Of a stretch of DNA of 64,000 nucleotides, positions 52,924-61,476 are shown piece after piece. How positions within the stretch are numbered: the stretch's first letter is position 1; every line of letters starts with the position of its first letter. The translations under genes were made by a program, and so were the position numbers. This DNA comes from a bacterium (GTDB lineage Bacteria > Planctomycetota > UBA1135 > UBA2386), in the NCBI GenBank assembly GCA_030432695.1, contig JAUILN010000017.1, forward strand, positions 124,001 to 188,000, written 5' to 3'. The notes beneath the pieces were generated by a model that was not told where the DNA came from, did no database searches, and saw only the letters and a list, made by a program, of their open reading frames with translations.

Positions 52924-53787
52924 TCAGTCGAAGCCGCGGGCCGGCACGACGGTGGCGGGGACCGGCGGCAGTTCGAACTCGATCGACGAACCGACGATCG
53001 CGCAGTGGCTGCCTGGCACCTCGACCGGCAGGCAGCGTCGCGCGTCACCGCGGCGTCCGGGCGTGGCCTCGGGGAGCCACTCGACCAGCGGCTCGACCAC
53101 CGCGTGCCAGTCTTCGAGGCGGCGGGATCTCTCGAAGTAGACGCGGAACGCGGCGCGGCGCGCCACCGGCTCGCGCTCGTCGGGATGCCAGTCGACGCGG
53201 CCGCGGACCACCCACTCGTTGCCGAACACCACGTCGCCGCTCGGCGTGTCGGTGATGGCGACGTAGGCGAAGCGGTCGTCGCGGTGGGTCGCGTAGGCGT
53301 CGCCGATGTGCGCGGCGTAGCGCTGGTCGGCGGGGTCGAGCAGCCAGGCGCCTGGGTCGCGGCTGTTGCGCGGGCGGCGGAACCAGTCGATCCAGGCCTC
53401 GGGGTGTTCGCGGCCGTCGTACTCGAGGACCGCGACGAACGGCCAGGCGCGGGTCTGGGAGGTGTTGCGGTCCCAGGTCTGGTCGCGCCACCGCCACAGG
53501 AAGACGTCGTCGTTCGCCGGGCCGGGTGCGAGGCGGGGGGTGGGCGGCGCGGTGGAGGTGTCGGCGGCGAAGGCGGAGCTGTGGACTTCGGCGCGGCGCA
53601 GCAGCGCCTTGTGGACGACCTCGACGTGGCGCGGGCGGATGGTGTCGGTGGTGTAGACGTAGAGGCGCAGGTGGTGGGGGCGACAGGCTGGTGGTGCTAC
53701 CGGCTGCTGCGCGCGAGCGGTCGCCGAGGCCGCGAGTGCCACGAGGAGCGCGAGGAGTGGGCGGCGGGTGTGGCTTCGAGCCGGCAT
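52924..53787 (-). CDS. Exported hypothetical protein
   Basis: 287 residues from ATG 53787 (MPARSHTRRPLLALLVALAA). The signal peptide ends ARAQ. The mature part is beta-rich with many Trp and Arg (NDDVFLWRWRDQTWDRNTSQ, AWPFVAVLEYDGREHPEAWI, GDVVFGNEWVVRGRVDWHPD). No family recognised. It is convergent with the selenoprotein operon, 12 bp apart. Confidence 0.7.
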   Translation of the reverse strand: MPARSHTRRPLLALLVALAASATARAQQPVAPPACRPHHLRLYVYTTDTIRPRHVEVVHKALLRRAEVHSSAFAADTSTAPPTPRLAPGPANDDVFLWRWRDQTWDRNTSQTRAWPFVAVLEYDGREHPEAWIDWFRRPRNSRDPGAWLLDPADQRYAAHIGDAYATHRDDRFAYVAITDTPSGDVVFGNEWVVRGRVDWHPDEREPVARRAAFRVYFERSRRLEDWHAVVEPLVEWLPEATPGRRGDARRCLPVEVPGSHCAIVGSSIEFELPPVPATVVPARGFD

Positions 53788-53928
53788 GCGCAGGCAGGGT
53801 ACGTCGGTGCGGGGCGCGCGCGGGGCGGAGTTTTGCCGCTGCGGGGATGCAGCGCGGCGCGGTGGGGCGCGAAGTCTGTCGTGGTTCGTGCCTGGCACCG
53901 ACTACGACAGACTCTGGGCAGGGATCGC

Positions 53929-55233
53929 TCAGTCCTCGCGCTCGAGCTTGGCGAGGCGGCGGCGGGACCAGCGTTCGAGGCCGTCGAGGACCGCGGTGGC
54001 CTTGGCGAAGTAGAGCGGATCGAGCTGCGCGAGGTGGGCGCGGACAGTGGTTTCGGCCCGGTCGCGCCAATCGTCGGAGAGCCGGACGAGGTCGCGGTCG
54101 GCGAGGAGTTTGGCGAGGGCGAGGGCGACCTCCTGGTGGGCGCGGAGCGAGGGGTGGACGTGGTCGACCAGGCGCTCGGGGCCGACGATCTGGAGTTCGC
54201 AGCGGCGCGCGAGTAGACGGTCGGCATCGAGCCACGCGGCGTCGTGGCGCCGGGCCGCGGTGTGAAGTGCCTTGCGCATGGGCTCGAGGATGCGCAGCGG
54301 GAACGCGTCGAGGTCCTTGGCGCGCAGGTAGTCGGTGCGCGCGGCGGCGTGGTCGTCGACCGCTTCGTGGTGGAGGGCCTCGGCGTAGGCGGAGCGCGCG
54401 CCTCGGCCGCCGAGGAACGGTGGGCAGTCGCGGAGACGGGCCGGTGGTGAGACCACCACGACCGGCACGCCGCGGGCGGAGGCGGCGGTGAGGATGCGCT
54501 CGACGGAGCGGGTGAAGTGGTCGACCGCGCTGCGTCGCCAGGCGTCGGAGCGGTCGAAGTCGGCGAGGCCGTCGAGGCGATCGAGCATCGTGTCGACCTC
54601 GGCGGGGAGTTGCGTCCGGGGCGCGACCGGCCGGAGTCCGAGCGCGTCTTGTAGTGCGTCGAACGTCGCGCTGCCGGCCAGCCACGCCATCGGCAGGGTG
54701 ACGACGCGCGGCAGGCTGCTGCGCACCGGATAGCTCCGCGCCTCCAGGAACTCGTTGTGCCCGGTGCAGAGGACCAGCACGTCGGGCTGGTGGGCGAGCA
54801 CCTCCTCGGCCAGCGGCACCAGGCGGTAGCTGGCGTAGCTGATGCCGCCACAGTTCACGACCTCGTGATCGCGGGATCGATCCAGGTCGCCGGCTTCGAG
54901 CGCGAGTTCGAGCAGGCGGGGGAACGCGGTGGCGGTCGACCAGGGTCGGCCCTGGACGGTCGAGCCGCCGAGGCAGAACACGCGCAGGGCCCCCGGCGGC
55001 TTGCTGGCGGCGAACGACTGTGGGGCGAAGAAGCGCTCGCGGGCGGGATCGACCCGCCACTGCGAGCCGTCGGCGCTCAGCACGAACAGCGGCGCCCGGC
55101 CGGCGAAGCCGACCAACGGGTCGTCGAGGACGGTGCGATCCGGCCAGCCGGCGACGCGGAGCGCACCCTCGGCGAGTGCGAACGGGGCCAGTCCGAGGAG
55201 GACGGCGAGGCAGCGGGCGACGGGCTTCCGCAT
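53929..55233 (-). CDS. SGNH/GDSL-family hydrolase, exported
   Basis: 434 residues from ATG 55233. The N-terminal hydrophobic segment is VARCLAVLLGLAPFALAEGA. Block I is RVFCLGGSTVQG (nucleophile Ser). Block II has the Gly of NCGGISYASYRL. Block III reads LCTGHNEF, and block V DHVHPSLRAH gives the Asp/His pair. The family contains esterases and O-acetyl-hydrolases acting on lipids or sugars. The longer open frame to 55431 lacks coding character. Confidence 0.88.
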   Translation of the reverse strand: MRKPVARCLAVLLGLAPFALAEGALRVAGWPDRTVLDDPLVGFAGRAPLFVLSADGSQWRVDPARERFFAPQSFAASKPPGALRVFCLGGSTVQGRPWSTATAFPRLLELALEAGDLDRSRDHEVVNCGGISYASYRLVPLAEEVLAHQPDVLVLCTGHNEFLEARSYPVRSSLPRVVTLPMAWLAGSATFDALQDALGLRPVAPRTQLPAEVDTMLDRLDGLADFDRSDAWRRSAVDHFTRSVERILTAASARGVPVVVVSPPARLRDCPPFLGGRGARSAYAEALHHEAVDDHAAARTDYLRAKDLDAFPLRILEPMRKALHTAARRHDAAWLDADRLLARRCELQIVGPERLVDHVHPSLRAHQEVALALAKLLADRDLVRLSDDWRDRAETTVRAHLAQLDPLYFAKATAVLDGLERWSRRRLAKLERED

Positions 55234-55406
55234 CGGCAGACGGGAGCGTGGGCCGCGATACCGGGCGGGGGAAGGGGCGGTCCGGCAGCTCGTCGTCGTT
55301 GTCGGTGGCTCGTATTGCCAAAACGTCAAATTCTCTGAGCGGAGGATCGACCCGATACTGCCGGCAAATCGCGCCTCAAGCCTTCCATTGGGCAGATAGA
55401 GGACGC

Positions 55407-55435
55407 TTGACGGCTGCGTCGGTCTTGCCAATAAG
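55407..55435 (+). promoter_or_regulatory. Candidate sigma-70-type promoter
   Basis: TTGACG, 17-bp spacer, AATAAG, in an AT-richer patch. Transcription would start near 55442, 31 nt before ATG 55473. Confidence 0.5.
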
Positions 55436-55472
55436 TCATGGATCGGGCGTTGTCGCCCGCAGCTTCTCCGCC

Positions 55473-55943
55473 ATGCAACTCGATCCGGTCCTCGTTCTCC
55501 CCGACACCGATGTTCCCCGTGGTCTGCTCTCGCGGCGCTCCCTGCTGGCGCTGCTCGGGGCGGGCGGCGCAGTCGCCGCCGGGAGTGCGCTCGGTGTCCT
55601 GCTCACTCCCCACGCGTCTGCCGCGCAGCGGGGCGCCGCTCCCTCCACCCTGGAGGAGGCCGAACTCCGTTGGGCGCGGTCGTTGGCCGAGGGGCCGCTC
55701 GGCGCGCTGGTCGCGGCGCGTTCGCCCTACCTGTTCGTGCTGGCGCGCACCGGCGACGCCGGTCTCGTCGACGGCGCCGAGCGGCTCGCGCAACTGGTGC
55801 TCACCGTCGACGGCCCACTCGTCGCAGCCGGCGACCGCGAGGCGGTGACCCGGCAACTCGTCGAGTCGCTGCGCGCCAGCGGGCTGGTCGAACGCGACGT
55901 CCGCGCTGCCGCGCTCGTCGCACGACTCGGAGGTGCGCGATGA
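55473..55943 (+). CDS. Exported hypothetical protein with Tat-like signal
   Basis: 156 residues. The signal RGLLSRRSLLALLGAGGAVA has a twin Arg followed by a hydrophobic core, compatible with Tat or Sec export. The rest is Ala/Leu-rich and helical (LRWARSLAEGPLGALVAARS, VTRQLVESLRASGLVERDVR). No family recognised. Its stop overlaps the next gene (ATGA). Confidence 0.65.
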   Translation: MQLDPVLVLPDTDVPRGLLSRRSLLALLGAGGAVAAGSALGVLLTPHASAAQRGAAPSTLEEAELRWARSLAEGPLGALVAARSPYLFVLARTGDAGLVDGAERLAQLVLTVDGPLVAAGDREAVTRQLVESLRASGLVERDVRAAALVARLGGAR

Positions 55944-56248
55944 CCGGTTGGAAGCTGCTCGCGTGGGTCCCTGGCCGCGCGATCCAGGAGCCGCTGCCCA
56001 AGCCGCCGCTCGAGATCCCGGATGCCGTCGCCGAGGGCGGCGTGCTGGTGATCCAGGTGAACACCGGCGTGGCGGAGATCGGCCTCGTGGTGCCGGGTCA
56101 CGGCACCGTGCTGGTCCCGGTGCCGAAGGACGGCCGCGTCGAATGGCGCGTGCCGCCGGACGTGCCGGGTGGCAGCACCATCACCGTCTCGGACCGCAAC
56201 TACCCGAACCCTGCCGGCGGCGCCGTCGACGTCGTCGGCTCTCTCTGA
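55940..56248 (+). CDS. Hypothetical beta-rich protein, 102 residues
   Basis: The start is fixed by ATGA overlap. No signal peptide. The sequence alternates strands (GGVLVIQVNTGVAEIGLVVP, GHGTVLVPVPKDGRVEWRVP) and ends GGAVDVVGSL. It resembles a small Ig-like or PapD-like sandwich. Function unknown; it is paired with the 55473 gene. Confidence 0.65.
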   Translation: MTGWKLLAWVPGRAIQEPLPKPPLEIPDAVAEGGVLVIQVNTGVAEIGLVVPGHGTVLVPVPKDGRVEWRVPPDVPGGSTITVSDRNYPNPAGGAVDVVGSL

Positions 56249-56323
56249 GCCCTCTTCTGCTCGCGCCGCGCGATCGAGGTCGGGTCGCGCGGCGTCACTC
56301 GCTGTCCCGACCAACCCGATGCC

Positions 56324-57418
56324 ATGCACGTTCGATCCCTCTCCCGTTCCGTCCTCCTCGCCAGCGGTTGCGTTGGCGCTCTCGCGCTGACCCCGGCAAC
56401 GGCCGACGCCCAGCTCCGGCACGACCTGGTGCCCGCCATGCCGCAGAGTGCCGAGGGTGACTCGTCCCGCTACCTCGAAGGCCTCGGCAGCCATGGCCGC
56501 TCGCAGCTGCTGATCCACGCGACGCACCTCGCCGGCCTGCAGGGCCGCGCGCTGACCGGCGTGGCGTTCCGGCGCGATGGGCGCAGCACCTACGTCTGGC
56601 ACGGTGGTGCGGTCGATCTCGTGGTCCGGATCGGCGCCGCGGCGAGTTCCGTCACCGCCCCGTCGTCGTCATTCCGCGACAACCTGCCGCAGCCCTTCGA
56701 GGTGTTCCGCGGCACGATCGATCTTCCCGCCACGGTGCCGACCGCCAACCCGATCGACTGGACGGCCGGCAACGTGGTGGAGATCACCTTCGACCGGCCC
56801 TTCGCCTACGCGTCTGGTGATCTGGTCGTCGAGTGGGAGGGCACGCCGCGCCGCGGCGAGGAGTTCGGGTGGCCGATCGATGCCGTCGCCGAACAGATCG
56901 AAGGTCAGGTCCAGCGCATCGGCCAGGCCTGCGGCGGTCCGCGGGCTGCGGACGGCACGCGGGCCTTCATCGCGCCGCGCACGCTGGTGCCCGGCCTGCA
57001 CGCGCAGTTCGACCTGAGCGGGGAGCCCGGTGCGAGCGCGTTCCTGTTCCTCGCCGCGACGCCGCTGCAGCAGAGCCTCGACCTCACGCCGTTCGGGGCA
57101 CCTGGTTGTCGCGTCCACGTCGACCCGACGATGTTCCTCGCCGCGACGGTGTCGGCGCCCTGGGCCGACCCCAGCCACGGCGGCATCGGCCGCGCGCGGA
57201 TCGCCCTTCCCGATGACTCCCATCTGCTCGGTGCGAACCTCGCCGCGCAGTGGCTCGAACTCGGGTCGCGGGGACTCTCGACCTCGGAGGCGCTCGACTG
57301 CCGGCTTGCGGCGACGCTGCCGTCGATGGGGCTCGCACTGTGCTCGCAGCGAGAGGGCGGGGTGGTGAGCGTCACCACCCATCTCGCGCCGCGGGTCCGG
57401 TTCAGCTCTCGGCCGTGA
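56324..57418 (+). CDS. Exported beta-rich protein of the planctomycete secreted type
   Basis: 364 residues. The signal peptide ends ATADAQ. The pattern RYLEGLGSHGRSQLLIHATH, LAGLQGRALTGVAFRRDG and later LVVEWEGTPRR, then GAPGCRVHVDPTMFLAA, is typical of a family of secreted planctomycete proteins of unknown role. No enzyme motif. Confidence 0.72.
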   Translation: MHVRSLSRSVLLASGCVGALALTPATADAQLRHDLVPAMPQSAEGDSSRYLEGLGSHGRSQLLIHATHLAGLQGRALTGVAFRRDGRSTYVWHGGAVDLVVRIGAAASSVTAPSSSFRDNLPQPFEVFRGTIDLPATVPTANPIDWTAGNVVEITFDRPFAYASGDLVVEWEGTPRRGEEFGWPIDAVAEQIEGQVQRIGQACGGPRAADGTRAFIAPRTLVPGLHAQFDLSGEPGASAFLFLAATPLQQSLDLTPFGAPGCRVHVDPTMFLAATVSAPWADPSHGGIGRARIALPDDSHLLGANLAAQWLELGSRGLSTSEALDCRLAATLPSMGLALCSQREGGVVSVTTHLAPRVRFSSRP

Positions 57419-57439
57419 CCCGGCGGCCGGTTCCCCGTC

Positions 57440-60265
57440 TCAGTCGCGGATGCGCACGACGCGTAGGCCGACGAACGCCGGGGGCACCTCGCGGTCCCTC
57501 GCGTCACCGCGGTCGTCGCTCGCCGCGAGCACGTGGCCGCCGGGGTTCACGCTCGGCTTACCGTCGACGTCGATCCACTCCGCGGCATTGCCCCTGGCGT
57601 GGAACACGAATACCGCTGCGGTGCCTTCGCGGCGCTGCGCTCCGGGCACGCCGTCGTCGACGGCTCGCAGCGCGCGGTCGGGTCCGATTCCACGGATCCG
57701 TTCCGCGAGGCGCGTCGCGTCGTCGTGGCTCGGCGCATAGCCGGCGAGGGCGTCGAGGTCGTGCGGCGAGGGGCCGGCGGGCAGGGCCTCGTGTTCCTTC
57801 GCGGTGAGCAGCCGCCAGCGCGAGCCGGTGGTGGTCTGCAGCCACTCGAGGTAGGCCGTCACGTCGTCGGCGGTGATCGCGGTCACCGGGTGGTCGGGCA
57901 GACCACCGGGGTCTCGGTCGGCCCGGAACGACTGCCACTGGGCCCGAGTCACCTCGCAGCGGCCGACGTGGACGGTCTCGCCGGCGAGCCGCAGCGCGAC
58001 GGTCTCCGGAACCAGCGCATTGCCCTCCGGGACCCCGAGCTTGCCGTCGTGGCGCGGCAGGCGCACGCGCAGCTCGAGCGCTTCGAGCGGCGAGCCGTCG
58101 GCGACCACGCGCTCGTCCCACGCCGTGTTCGCCTCGACCCCGAACAGGTGGCGGTCGAACCACGCCAGCTCCTCGACCAGCTTGCGGCGCTGGTGGCTGA
58201 GCTTCTGCAGACCGTGGCCTTCCCCGGGGAACAGCACGAAGCGGACTGGCGCCTTGCCGACCCGCTGCAGCGCGCGGAACTGCTGCCAGCCCTGCTCGGT
58301 GGGCACGGCGGTGTCGTCGGTGCCGAAGAACACCAGCGTCGGGGTCGTCACCGTGTCGATGCGGAACAGCGGCGACTTGGCGAGGTAGCCCGCGGGGTTC
58401 GTCCAGGGCGTGCCGCCGAGATAGAACTCGTCGAAGCCGGCGCCGAACGCGCAGTTGCCGAAGTCGCTGGTCCAGTTGACGTCGCCGGCGCCCGGCGCGC
58501 AGGCCTTGAACTGGTAGTCGTAGCCGGGGGCCAGCTCGGCGCCGTGGGTGAGTGCCGCGAGCGACAGGATCGCGCCGTTCGACCAGCCCACCAGGCCGAG
58601 GCGGTCGGGGTCGACCAGGCCGCGGTCGACCAAGAGGCGGATGCCGGCGAACAGGTCGACGAGTTCGAGCTCGTAGTAGCGGCCCTTGATCGACTCGCCG
58701 AACGCGAGGCCGTAGCCCGAGCTGCCGTGGTAGTTGACCTTCAGCACGAACGCGCCGCGGGAGGTGTACAGGTTCGGCGTGTTGGCCCAGCGCTCGGTGA
58801 AGCGGTTGGGATCGTGGGCGTGCGGGCCGCCGTGGGTGACGAGTACGAGCGGCGCGCGCTGGCCCTCGGGGCGGTCGAGCGGGTGGTAGAGGATCGCCTC
58901 GACGCGGTCACCCTGGGCTCCCTCGTAGTCGAGGATCTCGGTGTGTGCGTGGCGCAGGCCTTCGAAACCGTCGCCGCCGGCGCGGTAGACGTCGGCGAGA
59001 TCCGCGAGGTCGGCGCCGCCGAGGCTGGCGCGGCGCACGTGGTCGGGGGTCGAGGCGTCGCCCTGGATCACCAACACGGTGTCGGCGCGCGGCGCGGCGA
59101 TCAGGTCGTGCAGCGGGAGCTCTAGGTCTGGTCGCAGGTCGCGACGTTCGTAGCTGCCGTCGGGCCGGCGAACGAAGCGGGCCCACACCGGCTCGACGCC
59201 GTGCATCAGGGCGGCGACGAAGCCGTCGGCGCGCGGCACGACCATCTCCTGCAGGCCGCGGTCGGTGCCGAGGTCGACGTCGCGGATCGACCAGCCGTCG
59301 GCGGTGAACTCGACCTCGGCGAGTCGTTCGACCGCGGCCCAGTCCTGGCCGTCGACCGACGGAGTGGGTAGCCGAACGAACAGGCCGGAGCCGTCGGGTC
59401 GCCACGCGAAGCCGCTCGGCTTGGAGCGGCGGTCGGGGTAGAGCTCGCGGGCGGTACCGGTCTCCAGGTCGTGCACGAAGCAGCGCGGCGGCTCGTCGGA
59501 CAAGGCCTCGAAGCTCGGGCTCCGCGAGTGCATCGCGACCGCGCGGCGGCCGTCGGGCGACAGCGAGAACGAGGCGATCGGCAGGTCGTTGGTGGTGAGC
59601 CGGCGGAGCTTCGCGCCCTCGAGGGTGAACTCGAACAAGCGGCTGCGCGCGTCGCGCCACAGGTCGCGGTCCTCGACCACGCGGCTGTCGTCCTTCTTCT
59701 CGTCCGACTCGAGTTCGCGGCGGCTCTTGCGCTCGCGGGCCAGCAGCACCAGCGCGTCGTCGCCCTTCCAGGCGAAGGACTGCACGCCGTGGTCGATGCG
59801 GGTCAGCGGGCGGGGGGCGCCACCGCGGAGGTCGAGGAGCCAGACCTGCGAACCGCGGTCGTCGTCGTCGGGGCCGTCGACGCCGTCGGGGAACTCCGCC
59901 GACGACAGGAAGGCGATGCGCTGGCCGTCGGGAGCGAAGGCCGGGGACGAGACCGGGAAGCGGCCGACGGTGAGTTCGCGGTGGCGCGCGCCGTCCGCCA
60001 GGTCGGTCAGGTCCGTGAGCATGAGCGTCGCGAGCTGCCGGTCCTTCTCCGGGTCGGGCCGGCGCCGCAGCCACAGGGCGTGGCTGCCGTCGTCGCTGAG
60101 CTGCCAGGATGTTGCCTGCTCCTGGTCGACGACGTCGTCGACGGTCCAGGTCCTCGGGGGCTGGGTCCTCGGGCTCTGGGACAGGGCGGGCATGACGAGG
60201 GCGAGGGCGGACAGGAATGCGGGAAGGGCCGCGCGGGCCGGGGCTGTGGATCGCGTGCGCTGCAT
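57440..60265 (-). CDS. S9 prolyl-oligopeptidase-type peptidase fused to a formylglycine-enzyme-like domain
   Basis: 941 residues from ATG 60265. The signal peptide ends ALSQ. The beta-propeller part (about 40-440) has repeated SPDGRR/FAPDGQR blades. The alpha/beta hydrolase (about 450-740) has LVTHGGPHAHD, nucleophile GWSNGAI, Asp in FGTDDTAVP, and His in PGEGHGL. The last ~180 residues (VHVGRCEVTRAQWQSFRADR, AITADDVTAYLEWLQTTTGS, RWRLLTAKEHEAL) are an FGE-sulfatase-like fold. The propeller/hydrolase part is a standard S9 enzyme. The extra domain is unusual and may bind substrate rather than catalyse. The gene is divergent from the MarR gene. Confidence 0.88.
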   Translation of the reverse strand: MQRTRSTAPARAALPAFLSALALVMPALSQSPRTQPPRTWTVDDVVDQEQATSWQLSDDGSHALWLRRRPDPEKDRQLATLMLTDLTDLADGARHRELTVGRFPVSSPAFAPDGQRIAFLSSAEFPDGVDGPDDDDRGSQVWLLDLRGGAPRPLTRIDHGVQSFAWKGDDALVLLARERKSRRELESDEKKDDSRVVEDRDLWRDARSRLFEFTLEGAKLRRLTTNDLPIASFSLSPDGRRAVAMHSRSPSFEALSDEPPRCFVHDLETGTARELYPDRRSKPSGFAWRPDGSGLFVRLPTPSVDGQDWAAVERLAEVEFTADGWSIRDVDLGTDRGLQEMVVPRADGFVAALMHGVEPVWARFVRRPDGSYERRDLRPDLELPLHDLIAAPRADTVLVIQGDASTPDHVRRASLGGADLADLADVYRAGGDGFEGLRHAHTEILDYEGAQGDRVEAILYHPLDRPEGQRAPLVLVTHGGPHAHDPNRFTERWANTPNLYTSRGAFVLKVNYHGSSGYGLAFGESIKGRYYELELVDLFAGIRLLVDRGLVDPDRLGLVGWSNGAILSLAALTHGAELAPGYDYQFKACAPGAGDVNWTSDFGNCAFGAGFDEFYLGGTPWTNPAGYLAKSPLFRIDTVTTPTLVFFGTDDTAVPTEQGWQQFRALQRVGKAPVRFVLFPGEGHGLQKLSHQRRKLVEELAWFDRHLFGVEANTAWDERVVADGSPLEALELRVRLPRHDGKLGVPEGNALVPETVALRLAGETVHVGRCEVTRAQWQSFRADRDPGGLPDHPVTAITADDVTAYLEWLQTTTGSRWRLLTAKEHEALPAGPSPHDLDALAGYAPSHDDATRLAERIRGIGPDRALRAVDDGVPGAQRREGTAAVFVFHARGNAAEWIDVDGKPSVNPGGHVLAASDDRGDARDREVPPAFVGLRVVRIRD

Positions 60266-60326
60266 GGACAGCCGGGCAGCATGGCGGGAGGCGTCGGCCA
60301 GCGGAACGCAGCAGGAAGACCGAGAA

Positions 60327-60851
60327 ATGTCGTTGCAACAACTAATGGGCGCCCTAGAGTCTCCGCCCGCCCGTGAAGCCATGGCCCGTTCGCTCCGCGA
60401 AGAGATCCAGCAGTCCCGCCCGTTCGCCTCGCGTGCCACCGAGGTGGCCCTCGGTCTGCTGCGCACCAACGACCTGTTCGCGGCGGCGACCGCGGCGCTG
60501 CTGCGACCACACGGCCTCACGCAGTCGTCGTACAACGTACTGCGGATCCTGCGCGGTGCCGGCGACGAGGGGCTGCCCTGCGCCCAGATCGGCCAGCGGA
60601 TGGTCAGCCGCGTGCCCGACGTGACACGCTTGGTCGACCGGTTGGTCGAGCGCGGCCTGGTCGACCGCCAACGCAGCGAGTCGGATCGACGGGTGGTGTG
60701 GATCCGCCTGCTGCCGGCCGGTCGCGAATTGCTCGCCGGGCTGGACCAGCCGATCGAGGACCTGAACCGGCGGCTCTGCAGCGGCCTGGACGACGGCCAG
60801 CTCGCCGGCCTGATCGGCTTGCTCGACACCCTTCGCGCCGGCGTCGGCTGA
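60327..60851 (+). CDS. MarR-family transcriptional regulator
   Basis: 174 residues from ATG 60327, with AGGAAG upstream; ATG 60381 is an alternative. The winged helix is GLTQSSYNVLRILRGAGDEG, CAQIGQRMVSRVPDVTRLVD and RLVERGLVDRQRSESDRRVV. MarR proteins repress nearby genes and respond to phenolics or oxidants. The likely target is the DoxX gene 88 bp downstream. The palindrome GTTGCAAC at 60333-60340 lies in its own first codons. Confidence 0.9.
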   Translation: MSLQQLMGALESPPAREAMARSLREEIQQSRPFASRATEVALGLLRTNDLFAAATAALLRPHGLTQSSYNVLRILRGAGDEGLPCAQIGQRMVSRVPDVTRLVDRLVERGLVDRQRSESDRRVVWIRLLPAGRELLAGLDQPIEDLNRRLCSGLDDGQLAGLIGLLDTLRAGVG

Positions 60852-60939
60852 CCACGAAGGCGCTTTCGACTTCCATCCTGCACCGCGGGACCCTTTCGAT
60901 CCAGAACTTGTGACAACGACAATCGGTAGAACACGAACC

Positions 60940-61365
60940 ATGAGCGCTTCCAAGCACAGTGCTTCCCTCGCCCCGTCCGTCGGCCTCCTCCTGCTCCGCG
61001 TGATGGTGGGCGCGGTGTTCGTCTTCCACGGCAGCCAGAAGCTGTTCGGCTGGTTCGGTGGCTATGGCCTCGACGGCACCGGTCAATGGATGGAGAGCAT
61101 CGGACTGCCGTTCGGAACCGTCTCGGCGGCGCTGGCTGGCGGCACCGAACTGCTCGGTGGGATTGCGTTGGCGGCGGGCTTCTGGCCGCGGCTCGTCGCA
61201 ATGCCGCTCGCCGTGACGATGCTGGTGGGTGCGTTCACGGCCCACACCGGGTTCGACGTGCAGCAGGGCGGGATGGAGTATCCGCTGACGCTGGCGGTGG
61301 TCTGCGTGGCCCTCGCGCTGGTCGGCGGTGGTCGGTTCGTGGTCGCCCCGCGTTCCGCAGGTTGA
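60940..61365 (+). CDS. DoxX-family membrane protein
   Basis: 141 residues from ATG 60940; GTG 60910 is possible. Four transmembrane helices with the family signature LLLRVMVGAVFVFHGSQKLF followed by GWFGGYGLDGTGQWME, and ELLGGIALAAGFWPRL. DoxX proteins are linked to thiol/redox stress responses and quinone chemistry in the inner membrane. The arrangement after a MarR regulator is common. Confidence 0.9.
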   Translation: MSASKHSASLAPSVGLLLLRVMVGAVFVFHGSQKLFGWFGGYGLDGTGQWMESIGLPFGTVSAALAGGTELLGGIALAAGFWPRLVAMPLAVTMLVGAFTAHTGFDVQQGGMEYPLTLAVVCVALALVGGGRFVVAPRSAG

Positions 61366-61476
61366 TCGGGAAAACCCCGTATCAACGGGATATCCCCGAG
61401 ATAAATCAACAGGCCTCGGGTTCAGGGCAGGTGCCGTGAGGGTCGATCCGGAAAACGGATCTCCACCTGAACGGAC
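61366..61476. promoter_or_regulatory. Intergenic region with two short inverted repeats
   Basis: A weak hairpin CCCGT-ATCA-ACGGG near 61377-61390 could end the DoxX transcript. GATCCG-GAAAA-CGGATC (61445-61461), 15 bp before ATG 61477, lies where a ribosome site is expected and may affect translation or bind a regulator. Confidence 0.35.

Noticed and set aside
60266..61201. Extension of the S9 peptidase frame to 1253 codons
   Set aside because: The signal peptide starts at 60265, and the extension runs antisense through the MarR and DoxX genes.
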